A stretch of DNA of 64,000 bases, taken from positions 1 to 64,000 of the forward strand of contig NZ_JRKJ01000001.1 in the NCBI RefSeq assembly GCF_000770795.1, in the 5' to 3' direction. The translations under genes and the position numbers were made by a program. The notes beneath the pieces are model-generated. The model saw only the letters and a list, made by a program, of their open reading frames with translations, made no database searches and had not been told where the DNA came from. The DNA comes from Lysobacter dokdonensis DS-58. GTDB taxonomy: Bacteria; Pseudomonadota; Gammaproteobacteria; Xanthomonadales; Xanthomonadaceae. Below are positions 1 to 7,745 of this stretch, piece by piece (the stretch's first letter is position 1; each line of letters begins with the position of its first letter).

Positions 1-381
1 GTCGGAGACCTGCCGCCGTCGAAGCGTTCGGGCGGCGCCGAGGTCTTCACGCTCGGCGGCGACGCGTTCGCCTCGGGCAAGGCGACCTTGTCGTCGAAGG
101 GCGCATCGAGCCTGCGCGCGCTGGCCGCGTATATCGCCGCCGCGCCGACCGGCAAGATCCGCATCGACGCTTTCACCGACGGGCAGGGCGAAGCGGCCGC
201 GAACAAGGAGCTCTCGCAGCGCCGCGCCAACGCGGTGCGCGACGCCCTGGCCGCCGGCGGTGTTCCGAAGTCGCGGATGCAGGCCACCGGGAAGGGTGAA
301 TCGTCTCCGATCGCCAGCGACGACACCGCCGCGGGACGCGCACGCAACCGCCGTGTCGAGATCATCGTCGCAGACAAATAA
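1..381 (+). CDS. OmpA-family C-terminal domain protein, 5' end outside the window
   Basis: Only the last 126 residues are present; the frame is open at base 1, so the start lies upstream. The visible part is an OmpA-like peptidoglycan-binding domain: IRIDAFTDGQG at visible residues 53-63 (a variant of the family's GHTD..G), then KELSQRRANAVRDAL, and a closing RARNRRVEI at about 113-121 containing the arginine that in this family contacts diaminopimelate. Such domains anchor envelope proteins to the cell wall from the periplasmic side. The N-terminal part, which would show whether this is a barrel, a lipoprotein or a motor-type protein, is not visible. The domain call is secure; the role of the whole protein is not known. 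Confidence 0.85.
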   Translation, partial: VGDLPPSKRSGGAEVFTLGGDAFASGKATLSSKGASSLRALAAYIAAAPTGKIRIDAFTDGQGEAAANKELSQRRANAVRDALAAGGVPKSRMQATGKGESSPIASDDTAAGRARNRRVEIIVADK

Positions 382-703
382 CCTTTTATTTTCAGCATCT
401 TGACGCCGTCTTGCCGGTTGTCGGCAAGCGGCGGCAAATCATCGAACGTCCCCTTGCCGAGTCTCGGGGAGGGGAGTAGCGTCAATTCCCCGGGCACCTC
501 GCGTACCCGGCCCTGAAGAGACGATGCCGATGACGCAAACGCCAGCATCCGAGGAGCGTGCCGCCGGACCCAGCGTCCGGGCGGGCGCCGGATGCAATGC
601 CACGGCGGCCCGCGCAACCATCGACCTTCACCCTTGGACGCCCCGTGCCGCCCGGCCCGGGGCGTTCGCGTTTCATGCGTAGTGCGATCCACAGGAGGCT
701 GAC
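382..703. other. Non-coding gap between the OmpA-like gene and the DUF465 gene
   Basis: No credible gene was found in these 322 bases. Just after the OmpA-like stop there is a short A/T-rich run (379-394), followed by a 7-bp inverted repeat (CTTGCCG at 410-416, CGGCAAG at 422-428) with a 5-base loop. No T-tract follows, so this is at best a weak terminator for the upstream gene. The rest is GC-rich and shows no clear promoter, apart from the strong AGGAGG-type ribosome site at 692-697 belonging to the next gene. Confidence 0.5.
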
Positions 704-922
704 ATGTTCGAAGGGCAACCGCAGGCGGAACTCGATGCGTTGATGAAGAGCAACCAGGAGTTCAAGACCCTGTACCAGCGCCACAAGGAACTCGACAAAC
801 AAGTGCTCGACGCCGAACTCGGCGTGCTCGCCGTCGACGATCTGACCTTGTCGAAGATGAAGCGCGAAAAGCTCGCTGCGAAAGACCGCCTCGTGTCGAT
901 GTACGACAACGGACGACACTGA
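704..922 (+). CDS. DUF465 (YdcH-type) small protein
   Basis: A 72-residue acidic and lysine-rich protein that should form a helical hairpin. The pattern LYQRHKELDKQVLDAE at about 26-41, followed by LKREKLAAKDRL-like residues (seen here as MKREKLAAKDRL, about 53-64), is the hallmark of the DUF465 family, whose members are small cytoplasmic proteins of unknown function. The start is well fixed by an AGGAGG ribosome site 7 bases upstream of the ATG. It is a single gene between the OmpA-like gene and cbs, followed by a strong hairpin. Length is normal for the family. No biochemical role can be assigned. Confidence 0.85.
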   Translation: MFEGQPQAELDALMKSNQEFKTLYQRHKELDKQVLDAELGVLAVDDLTLSKMKREKLAAKDRLVSMYDNGRH

Positions 923-942
923 CGCGTCCACGATCCCAGTCG

Positions 943-978
943 GGGCGGCACCGGCGTCCTCGTCCGCCGGTGCCGCCC
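943..978 (+). terminator. Perfect 14-bp stem between DUF465 gene and cbs, no T-tract
   Basis: GGGCGGCACCGGCG at 943-956 pairs perfectly with CGCCGGTGCCGCCC at 965-978, leaving an 8-base loop. It lies 20 bases after the DUF465 stop and 5 bases before a -10-like GATAAT, so it probably ends DUF465 transcription. The missing T-tract means intrinsic termination is not certain; a Rho-assisted end, or a stabilising 3' hairpin, is equally possible. Confidence 0.55.
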
Positions 979-983
979 TCGGC

Positions 984-989
984 GATAAT
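984..989 (+). promoter_or_regulatory. Possible -10 element of cbs
   Basis: GATAAT stands out from GC-rich surroundings 48 bases upstream of the cbs start. No convincing -35 is seen at the usual distance; that position falls in the hairpin at 943-978. Confidence 0.35.
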
Positions 990-1037
990 CGCCCGCTCCG
1001 CCGCGCGACGCGGCCGTACCCGCAGGGCGACACCCGC

Positions 1038-2420
1038 ATGCCGATCCACCAATCCGTGCTCGAACTGATCGGGCAGACGCCCGTCGTGCAGGCCCAGCAC
1101 CTCGACACCGGCCTTTGCACGCTGTTCCTCAAGCTCGAAAGCCAGAACCCCGGCGGCTCCGTGAAGGACCGCATCGGCGTGTCGATGATCGAAGCGGCCG
1201 AAAAACGCGGCGACATCAAGCCGGGCGACACCCTCGTCGAAGGCACCGCCGGCAACACCGGCATCGGCCTTGCGCTCGTCGCGCAGCAGAAGGGCTACAA
1301 GCTCATCCTCGTCGTGCCCGACAAGATGAGCCGCGAGAAGATCTTCAACCTCAAGGCGATGGGCGCGCAGGTCGTACTCACGCGCAGCGACGTCGCCAAG
1401 GGCCATCCGGATTACTACCAGGACATGGCCGAACGCATCGCGCGCGAAACGCCCGGCGCGTACTTCATCAACCAGTTCGGCAATCCCGACAACCCGGCCG
1501 CGCACGAGTTCGGCACGGGCCCCGAGATCCTGCAGCAGCTCGACGGCGACCTCGACGCCATCGTCTTCGGCTGCGGCAGCTCCGGCACGATGACCGGCTT
1601 GTCGCGTTGCTTCGCGCAACACTCGCCGAAGACCGAGCTGATCCTCGCCGACCCCGTGGGCTCGATCCTCGAGGAATACATCAACCGCGGCACGTTGTCG
1701 GACAAGTCGGCGAGTTGGATGGTCGAAGGCATCGGCGAAGATTTCCTCCCGCCGATCTCCGATTTCACGCGGGTGAAGCAGGCCTACGCGATCGCGGACA
1801 AGGAAAGCTTCCTCACCGCGCGCGAGCTGTTGTCGAAGGAAGGCATCCTCGGCGGTTCGTCCACCGGCACGCTGCTCGCCGCGGCGTTGCGCTACTGCCG
1901 CGAACAGACGACGCCCAAGCGCGTGCTGGTCTTCGTCTGCGACACGGGCAACAAGTACCTGTCGAAGATGTACAACGACTACTGGATGCTCGACAACGGC
2001 TTCCTCGAGCGCGAAACGCACGGCGACCTGCGCGACCTGATCCTGCGTCCGTATTCGCGCAAGGACACGGTGGTGGTCGCGCCGACCGACCTGCTCGTCA
2101 CCGCCTACCAGCGCATGAAGCTCTACGACGTTTCGCAGTTGCCCGTGATGGACGGCGAGAAGATCGTCGGCATCGTCGACGAATCGGACGTGCTGCTGCA
2201 CGTGTACGGCAACGAGGACCGCTTCCGCGACCCGGTGTCCACCGCGATGGTCTCCAAGCTCGACATCCTCGACGTGCGCTCGCCCGTGGAATCGCTGCTG
2301 CCGGTCTTCGACCGCGGCCACGTTGCCATCGTGACCGAGGGGTCCCCCGAGGGCGGGCGGTTCCTCGGCCTGATCACGCGCATCGACCTGTTGAACTGGC
2401 TGCGCCGTCGGGTGCAGTAA
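1038..2420 (+). CDS. cbs: Cystathionine beta-synthase
   Basis: A 460-residue PLP enzyme that condenses serine (or a relative) with homocysteine to form cystathionine, the first step of transsulfuration towards cysteine. The catalytic core (about 1-330) has the PLP lysine in GGSVKDR (Lys43) and the substrate/cofactor loop EGTAGNTG (68-75), with the GCGSSGTMTG phosphate loop further on. The C-terminal 120 residues form a tandem CBS-domain (Bateman) module from about 343, with DVSQLPVMDGEKIVGIVDES as the first repeat; in related enzymes this region regulates activity. No N-terminal haem domain is present. The next gene, metB, is the partner enzyme 48 bp downstream. A cysteine synthase is less likely because of the CBS-domain tail and the metB pairing. 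Confidence 0.93.
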   Translation: MPIHQSVLELIGQTPVVQAQHLDTGLCTLFLKLESQNPGGSVKDRIGVSMIEAAEKRGDIKPGDTLVEGTAGNTGIGLALVAQQKGYKLILVVPDKMSREKIFNLKAMGAQVVLTRSDVAKGHPDYYQDMAERIARETPGAYFINQFGNPDNPAAHEFGTGPEILQQLDGDLDAIVFGCGSSGTMTGLSRCFAQHSPKTELILADPVGSILEEYINRGTLSDKSASWMVEGIGEDFLPPISDFTRVKQAYAIADKESFLTARELLSKEGILGGSSTGTLLAAALRYCREQTTPKRVLVFVCDTGNKYLSKMYNDYWMLDNGFLERETHGDLRDLILRPYSRKDTVVVAPTDLLVTAYQRMKLYDVSQLPVMDGEKIVGIVDESDVLLHVYGNEDRFRDPVSTAMVSKLDILDVRSPVESLLPVFDRGHVAIVTEGSPEGGRFLGLITRIDLLNWLRRRVQ

Positions 2421-2468
2421 ACAAACGATGGGCTAGACTTCCGGGCTAACTCGACAGGCAGGCACGAC

Positions 2469-3641
2469 ATGACGGACCAGGGTCGCGGGAACAACTACGG
2501 ACGGGGCACCCTGGCGATCCACGCGGGCCAGTCGCCGGACCCGTCGACCGGCGCCGTCATGCCGCCGATCTACGCCACCTCCACGTATGCGCAGTCCAGC
2601 CCCGGCGAACACCAGGGCTTCGAGTACTCGCGCACGCACAACCCGACGCGCTTCGCGTACGAGCGCTGCATCGCCGGCCTGGAAGGCGGCACGCGCGGCT
2701 TCGCGTTCGCTTCGGGCCTGGCGGCCACCTCCACGTTGCTGGAGATGCTGGACAGCGGCGACCACGTCGTCGCCATGGACGATGTCTACGGCGGCACGTT
2801 CCGCTTGTTCGAACGCGTGCGCCGCCGTTCGGCGGGCCTGGATTTCAGCTGGGTCGACCTCACCGACCCGGCGAAGTTCGAAGCGGCGATCCGCCCGAAC
2901 ACGAAGATGGTGTGGATCGAAACCCCCACCAACCCGCTGCTGAAGATCGTCGACATCGCAGCCATCGCGAAGATCGCGAAGCAGCGCGGCCTGCTGGTCG
3001 TCGTCGACAACACCTTCTCCTCGCCGATGGTGCAGCGCCCGCTGGAACACGGCGCGGACATCGTCATGCACTCGGCGACGAAGTACCTCAACGGCCACAG
3101 CGACATGGTCGGCGGCATCCTCGTCGTCGGCGACGACGCCGAGCTCGCCGAGAAGCTGGCCTTCCTGCAGAACTCCATCGGCGCGGTGCAGGGCCCGTTC
3201 GACAGCTTCCTCGCGCTGCGCGGCCTGAAGACCTTGCACCTGCGCATGCGCGCGCACAACGAGAACGCCCTCGCGCTCGCGCAGTGGTTGGAATCGCAAC
3301 CGGCCATCGAGCGCGTCGCGTATCCGGGGCTGGCCTCGCATCCGCACCACGCCCTGGCCAAGCGCCAGATGGACGGCGCGGGCGGCATCGTCACGATCTT
3401 CGTGAAGGGCGGGCTGGAGGCGGCGAAGCGCTTCTGCGAGCGCACCGAATTGTTCACGCTCGCCGAATCGCTCGGCGGCGTGGAAAGCCTCGTCAACCAC
3501 CCGGCGATCATGACGCACGCGTCCATCCCGCCGGACCGCCGCGCGCAACTGGGCTTGTTCGACAACCTCGTGCGGCTGAGCGTCGGCGTCGAGGACGTCG
3601 AGGATCTCCGTCGCGACCTGGGCGCTGCGCTGGGGTCCTGA
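2469..3641 (+). CDS. metB: Cystathionine gamma-synthase/gamma-lyase (Cys/Met metabolism PLP enzyme)
   Basis: A 390-residue fold-type I PLP enzyme of the Cys/Met metabolism family. The PLP lysine lies in HSATKYLNGHSD (Lys205); EYSRTHNPTR near residue 53 and FASGLAAT near 77 are the usual cofactor and active-site segments. Next to cbs, the simplest role is cleavage of cystathionine to cysteine (gamma-lyase), but family members also work as gamma-synthase and sequence reading cannot separate them. In Xanthomonas the homologue is called metB and marks one edge of the lps locus, exactly as here: wzm begins 3 bp after this stop. A TAGACT 35 bases before the start is a weak -10 candidate, so the gene may have its own promoter inside the cbs operon. 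Confidence 0.92.
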   Translation: MTDQGRGNNYGRGTLAIHAGQSPDPSTGAVMPPIYATSTYAQSSPGEHQGFEYSRTHNPTRFAYERCIAGLEGGTRGFAFASGLAATSTLLEMLDSGDHVVAMDDVYGGTFRLFERVRRRSAGLDFSWVDLTDPAKFEAAIRPNTKMVWIETPTNPLLKIVDIAAIAKIAKQRGLLVVVDNTFSSPMVQRPLEHGADIVMHSATKYLNGHSDMVGGILVVGDDAELAEKLAFLQNSIGAVQGPFDSFLALRGLKTLHLRMRAHNENALALAQWLESQPAIERVAYPGLASHPHHALAKRQMDGAGGIVTIFVKGGLEAAKRFCERTELFTLAESLGGVESLVNHPAIMTHASIPPDRRAQLGLFDNLVRLSVGVEDVEDLRRDLGAALGS

Positions 3642-3644
3642 CCG

Positions 3645-4475
3645 ATGCACGCGCATGCGCGCCGCCGCACCGGCCTGGGGGAACTGATCGCCAGCGCCTG
3701 GCGGCATCGCGAACTCACGGCCTCGCTGTCCAGGCGGGAAGTCGTCGGCCGTTACCGTGGCTCGGTGATCGGCATCGCCTGGTCGTTCTTCAATCCGCTG
3801 CTGATGCTCGCGGTCTATACGTTCGTCTTCTCGGTGGTGTTCAAGGCGCGCTGGGGCGTGGCGCTGGAAGACGCGCCGGGCGGATTCGCGCTCATCCTGT
3901 TCGTCGGCATCATCGTGCACGCCATCCTGGCCGAGTGCCTGGGCAAGGCGCCGGCGCTGATCCTCGGCAACGCGAACTACGTCAAGCGCGTGATCTTCCC
4001 GCTGGAAGTGCTGCCGTGGGTCACGGTGTGGTCGGCGTTGTTCCATGCGGGCATCAGCACGCTGGTGCTGATCGTCGTGCGCGCGCTGCTCGTGCAGTCG
4101 GTGCCGTGGACGGTGGTGTTCTTCCCGCTCATCCTCGCACCGTACGCGGTGTTGCTCCTCGGGCTGACCTCGTTGCTCGCCGCCATCGGCGTGTACGTGC
4201 GCGACATCGCGCAGATCGTCGGCATCGTCACCGCCGCGATGATGTTCCTCGCGCCGGTGTTCTATCCGATCACCGCGATCCCCGAAGCGTATCGCCCGCT
4301 GCTGTACCTCAACCCGGTGACGTGGGTCGTCGAGCAATCGCGCGCGGTGCTCATCGCCGGGCAGATGCCGGACTGGACGGGCTTCTGCATCTATTCGCTC
4401 GTCGCCATCGCGGTGGCGTGGTTCGGATTCTGGTGGTTCCAGCGCTCGCGCGTGGGGTTCGCCGATGTCCTGTGA
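3645..4475 (+). CDS. wzm: O-antigen/polysaccharide ABC-2 type export permease
   Basis: A 276-residue inner-membrane protein with about six hydrophobic segments and the ABC-2 permease layout: a basic N-terminus (RREVVGRYRGSVIGIAWSF, about 28-46) leading into the first membrane segment, and a C-terminal run ending in bulky aromatic residues. It forms the channel through which the undecaprenyl-linked polysaccharide crosses the inner membrane. Its ATPase Wzt is the next gene and overlaps it by 11 bases, so the two are translationally coupled. It starts 3 bp after metB and probably depends on the metB transcript. Presence of wzm/wzt, with no Wzx or Wzy seen, indicates the ABC-transporter-dependent O-antigen route. 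Confidence 0.93.
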   Translation: MHAHARRRTGLGELIASAWRHRELTASLSRREVVGRYRGSVIGIAWSFFNPLLMLAVYTFVFSVVFKARWGVALEDAPGGFALILFVGIIVHAILAECLGKAPALILGNANYVKRVIFPLEVLPWVTVWSALFHAGISTLVLIVVRALLVQSVPWTVVFFPLILAPYAVLLLGLTSLLAAIGVYVRDIAQIVGIVTAAMMFLAPVFYPITAIPEAYRPLLYLNPVTWVVEQSRAVLIAGQMPDWTGFCIYSLVAIAVAWFGFWWFQRSRVGFADVL

Positions 4476-5835
4476 ACCCGTGCCCGGGGTCGCCGAGGCA
4501 GGCAAGCAGGCGCCGCTCGCCGTGCGCATGCAGGGCGTGTCGAAGAACTACCACATCTACGACAACCCGAAGGACCGCCTGAAGCAGGCGATCGTGCCGC
4601 GCATGCAGCGCCTGTTCGGCGCCCGGCCCGCGCGCTTCTACCGCGACTTCTGGGCGCTGCGCGACATCGCGCTCGACGTGCGCCACGGCGAAACGCTCGG
4701 CGTGATCGGCCGCAACGGTTCGGGCAAGTCGACGTTGCTGCAGATCCTGTGCGGCACGCTGACGCCGACCGAAGGCGACGTCGACGTGCGCGGCCGCGTG
4801 GGTGCGCTGCTGGAACTGGGCTCTGGCTTCAATCCCGAATTCACCGGCCGCGAGAACGTGTATCTCAACGGCGCGGTGCTGGGCATGACGCGCGAGCAGA
4901 TCGACGCGCGCTTCAGCGACATCCTCGCATTCGCCGACATCGGCGAGTTCGTCGAGCAACCGGTCAAGACGTATTCCAGCGGCATGTACGTGCGCCTGGC
5001 CTTCGCGGTCATCGCGCATTGCGACGCGGACATCCTCGTCATCGACGAAGCACTGTCGGTCGGCGACGTGTTCTTCGCGCAGAAATGCATGCGCTTCCTG
5101 CGCAAGTTCCAGGAGAACGGCACGGTCGTCTTCGTCAGCCACGACGCCGCGGCCGTGCGCAACCTGTGCGACCGCGCGATCTGGCTCGAGCACGGGCGCA
5201 TGCGCATGGAAGGCGACGCCAAGGCCGTGACCGAGGCCTACCACGCCTCCGCGTACGGCGAGACCGTGCGCGTGGTCTCCGCACCCGTGCGCGATTCGGC
5301 GGCGGACGCCGCGTCGGTCGCCAGGCTCGGCGCGGCCGCGGTGCCCAATCCCATCGAAGTGTTCCGCTTCGACCCGGGCGCGGGCTTCGGCGACGGCACC
5401 GCGACGATCCGCTCGGTACAGCTGCTCGATGCCACCACGCGCGAAGCCCTGTCCTTCGTGCAGGGCGGCGAAGACGTCACCCTGCGCATCGAGGCCGAAG
5501 CGCTCGATGCGCTGGACAGTCCGATCCTCGGCTTCCTGTTCAAGGATCGCCTCGGCCAGGTGCTGTTCGGCGAGAACACCTGGTCGACCTATCGCGACCG
5601 GGCGGTGCCGATCGACGCCGGCGCGCGCCTGAGCGCGGAGTTCGACTTCCGCATGCCGATCCTGCCGGCGGGCCGCTATTCGCTGGATGTCGCGGTGGCG
5701 AACGGCACGGTGCTCGAACATCGCCAGGCGCAATGGATGCACGATGCCTTCGTGCTCGAATCGCATGCCTCGGGCGTCACGACGGGCCTGGTCGGCCTGC
5801 CGTTCCCGGGCATCCGCCTGCAATCGGAGGAATGA
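4465..5835 (+). CDS. wzt: O-antigen export ATPase with C-terminal carbohydrate-binding domain
   Basis: A 456-residue protein. The N-terminal ATPase has Walker A GRNGSGKST (82-90), signature YSSGMYVRLAF (from 170) and Walker B DILVIDEALSVGD (from 189). The extra C-terminal region (about 300-450) matches the Wzt-C beta-sandwich, which in E. coli O9a recognises the chemically capped end of the chain before export. A Wzt with this domain implies that the locus makes a terminal cap, and the methyltransferases just downstream are the obvious candidates. It overlaps wzm by 11 bases; the next gene starts 4 bases after its stop, using the GGAGG at 5826-5830 inside wzt. Confidence 0.93.
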   Translation: MSCEPVPGVAEAGKQAPLAVRMQGVSKNYHIYDNPKDRLKQAIVPRMQRLFGARPARFYRDFWALRDIALDVRHGETLGVIGRNGSGKSTLLQILCGTLTPTEGDVDVRGRVGALLELGSGFNPEFTGRENVYLNGAVLGMTREQIDARFSDILAFADIGEFVEQPVKTYSSGMYVRLAFAVIAHCDADILVIDEALSVGDVFFAQKCMRFLRKFQENGTVVFVSHDAAAVRNLCDRAIWLEHGRMRMEGDAKAVTEAYHASAYGETVRVVSAPVRDSAADAASVARLGAAAVPNPIEVFRFDPGAGFGDGTATIRSVQLLDATTREALSFVQGGEDVTLRIEAEALDALDSPILGFLFKDRLGQVLFGENTWSTYRDRAVPIDAGARLSAEFDFRMPILPAGRYSLDVAVANGTVLEHRQAQWMHDAFVLESHASGVTTGLVGLPFPGIRLQSEE

Positions 5836-5839
5836 CGGC

Positions 5840-6445
5840 GTGCACGTGAGTTCCTACGAACACATGCAGGACCTGGTGGCGCGCTATCTCGACCGCGGCC
5901 GCGCGCTGTCGGTCATCGACATCGGTTCGCAGGATGTCAACGGTTCGTATCGCCCGTTGTTCGAACACCCGGGCTGGTCTTACACGGGCGTGGACCTCGA
6001 AGCCGGCAACAACGTCGACGTCGTGCTGGCCTCGCCGTATCGGCTGCCGATGGCCACGCGTTCGGTGGACGTGGTGGTCTCGGGCCAGGCCTTCGAGCAT
6101 GTCGAATTCTTCTGGGTCACGTGGCTGGAAATGCTGCGCGTCCTCAAGCCGGGCGGGCTGATCCTGCTCATCGCCCCGTCGCGTGGCTACGAACACCGTT
6201 ATCCGCAGGACTGCTGGCGCTTCTATCCCGACGCCTGGCGCGCGCTGGCGAAGTTCGGCGCCTGCGAACTGGTCGAGGTGACGACCGACTGGGCGCCGCA
6301 CCCCGACCCGAGCAGCGCCGACTGGGGCGACACCGTCGGAGTCTTCCGCAAGCCGCCGATGCGCTGGTTCCACCGCGCCAGGCGCATGATGGGGGCGTGG
6401 GGTTTGCGCCAACTGGTCCAGGACGTCGATCGGGGCACGCCATGA
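5840..6445 (+). CDS. Class I SAM-dependent methyltransferase, O-antigen locus
   Basis: A 201-residue protein. [13 protein letters not shown] near residues 24-36 is a motif I-type SAM site, and [18 protein letters not shown] (near 98-115) is the typical post-motif of Methyltransf_11 enzymes. The GTG at 5840 is the best start: it sits 9 bases after a GGAGG inside the end of wzt; an in-frame GTG at 5846 is the alternative. Its stop overlaps the next gene's ATG (ATGA at 6442-6445). Its place right after wzt suggests it acts on the exported polysaccharide or a precursor sugar. The acceptor is unknown. Confidence 0.8.
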   Translation: MHVSSYEHMQDLVARYLDRGRALSVIDIGSQDVNGSYRPLFEHPGWSYTGVDLEAGNNVDVVLASPYRLPMATRSVDVVVSGQAFEHVEFFWVTWLEMLRVLKPGGLILLIAPSRGYEHRYPQDCWRFYPDAWRALAKFGACELVEVTTDWAPHPDPSSADWGDTVGVFRKPPMRWFHRARRMMGAWGLRQLVQDVDRGTP

Positions 6446-7743
6446 ACACGGTCACCGCCATCGCGCACGCGCACTTCCGTCCCAACGCCAGCCTGCTGTC
6501 GCGGCCGGACCACCTGCCGCCGAGCGCATGGACGGGCCACATTCCCTTCGCGATGTGGCTGGTCGAAGCCTTGCGCCCGCGGATGCTGGTGGAACTGGGC
6601 ACGCACCACGGCGCTTCGTACCTGGCGTTCTGCCAGGCGATGCGCGAGAACGGCGTCGAAGGCCGGTGCCTCGCGGTGGACACATGGGCTGGCGACGAAC
6701 ACGCAGGCGCCTACGGCGACGAAGTCCTCGACACGCTGCGCCGCTACCACGACCCGCGTTACGCATCGTTCTCCGAATTGCTGCGCACGACGTTCGACGA
6801 GGCCGCCGACGCGGTCGCCGATGCGTCGGTCGACGTGCTGCACATCGATGGCCTGCACACCTACGAGGCTGTGCGCCACGATTTCGAAACCTGGCGGGGC
6901 AAGCTCTCCGATCGCGCCGTCGTGCTCTTCCACGACACGCAGGTGCGCGAGCGCGGCTTCGGCGTGTGGAAGTTCTGGGACGAGGTGCGCGCGCGCTTCC
7001 CGTCGTTCGAATTCGCGCACAGCCACGGGCTCGGCGTGTTGCTCGTCGGCGCGCAGGCGCCGGAGGCCGTGCGCGCGATCACCCGCATGGACGCCGACGA
7101 ACGCGCGCAAGTGCAAGCGTTGTTCGAGCGCCTCGGCGAAGGCCTGTGCGACCGCGCGCGCGCCGAGGAAGCCGAGCGCGCCGCGGCGGGGCACCACGAC
7201 GGCGTGGTCGCCTATCGCACGCATGCGCAGGCACTCGAAGGGCGCGTGGACGAACTTCAGGGCGAACTCGCCGGCCTGCGCCCCCACGCGCACGCGCTGG
7301 AACAGCAAGTCGAATCGCTGCGCCACGCCGTCGCCGGCCTGCGCGACGACGTCGCCTCGCGCCAGCACGGGCTCGACGAATACCGCACCCACGCGCAGGC
7401 GCTCGAAGTGCACGTGGCGGCCTTGCAGGCGCAGGTCAACGAAGTCCACGCGCACCTGGCGCATGCGCGCGAGACGCTCCAGGCGCAGGCCGCCGAGCGC
7501 GAACGCACCGCGCAGGCGCACGCGCACGCCGTCGCCGAAATGGCGCAACAACACGCAGCGACCACGCAAGCGCTCGCCAACGACCACGCGCGCGCGATGG
7601 AAGACATGGCCCACCGTTTGTACGAATCGCATCGACAGACCGTGGCGCTCAACGCCGAACTCCAGCAGATGCGGCAATCGCGCAGCTGGCGCGCGACCGC
7701 GTGGCTGCGCCGGTTGTCGTCGCTGGCGCGAGGCAAGGCGTAA
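6442..7743 (+). CDS. Methyltransferase with long C-terminal coiled coil (possible chain terminator/length ruler)
   Basis: A 433-residue protein in two parts. Residues about 1-210 are a Methyltransf_24-like SAM enzyme: [16 protein letters not shown] (48-63), [18 protein letters not shown] (about 132-149) and [20 protein letters not shown]. From about 258 to 408 the sequence is a long alanine/glutamine/leucine-rich coiled coil in which [YL]R[TP]HA[QH]ALE recurs in heptad register. It ends in [14 protein letters not shown] (412-425), a motif that often closes polysaccharide-assembly proteins and may be a membrane- or partner-binding helix. An N-terminal methyltransferase plus a coiled coil resembles the plan of the capping enzyme WbdD, but no kinase domain is present. 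Linking it to capping is inference, supported by the Wzt carbohydrate-binding domain two genes upstream. Confidence 0.8.
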   Translation: MNTVTAIAHAHFRPNASLLSRPDHLPPSAWTGHIPFAMWLVEALRPRMLVELGTHHGASYLAFCQAMRENGVEGRCLAVDTWAGDEHAGAYGDEVLDTLRRYHDPRYASFSELLRTTFDEAADAVADASVDVLHIDGLHTYEAVRHDFETWRGKLSDRAVVLFHDTQVRERGFGVWKFWDEVRARFPSFEFAHSHGLGVLLVGAQAPEAVRAITRMDADERAQVQALFERLGEGLCDRARAEEAERAAAGHHDGVVAYRTHAQALEGRVDELQGELAGLRPHAHALEQQVESLRHAVAGLRDDVASRQHGLDEYRTHAQALEVHVAALQAQVNEVHAHLAHARETLQAQAAERERTAQAHAHAVAEMAQQHAATTQALANDHARAMEDMAHRLYESHRQTVALNAELQQMRQSRSWRATAWLRRLSSLARGKA

Positions 7744-7745
7744 CC

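Noticed and set aside
410-428. Inverted repeat after the OmpA-like gene as a terminator
   Set aside because: Only 7 bp, with no following T-tract. It is mentioned in the gap entry but not listed as a terminator.
439-1264. Minus-strand frames between the OmpA-like gene and cbs
   Set aside because: They overlap the DUF465 gene and cbs, have no ribosome site and no recognisable domain.
2460-3641. Calling the enzyme definitively gamma-lyase or gamma-synthase
   Set aside because: The residues that separate these activities cannot be judged reliably by eye, so only the family-level call and the customary symbol are given.
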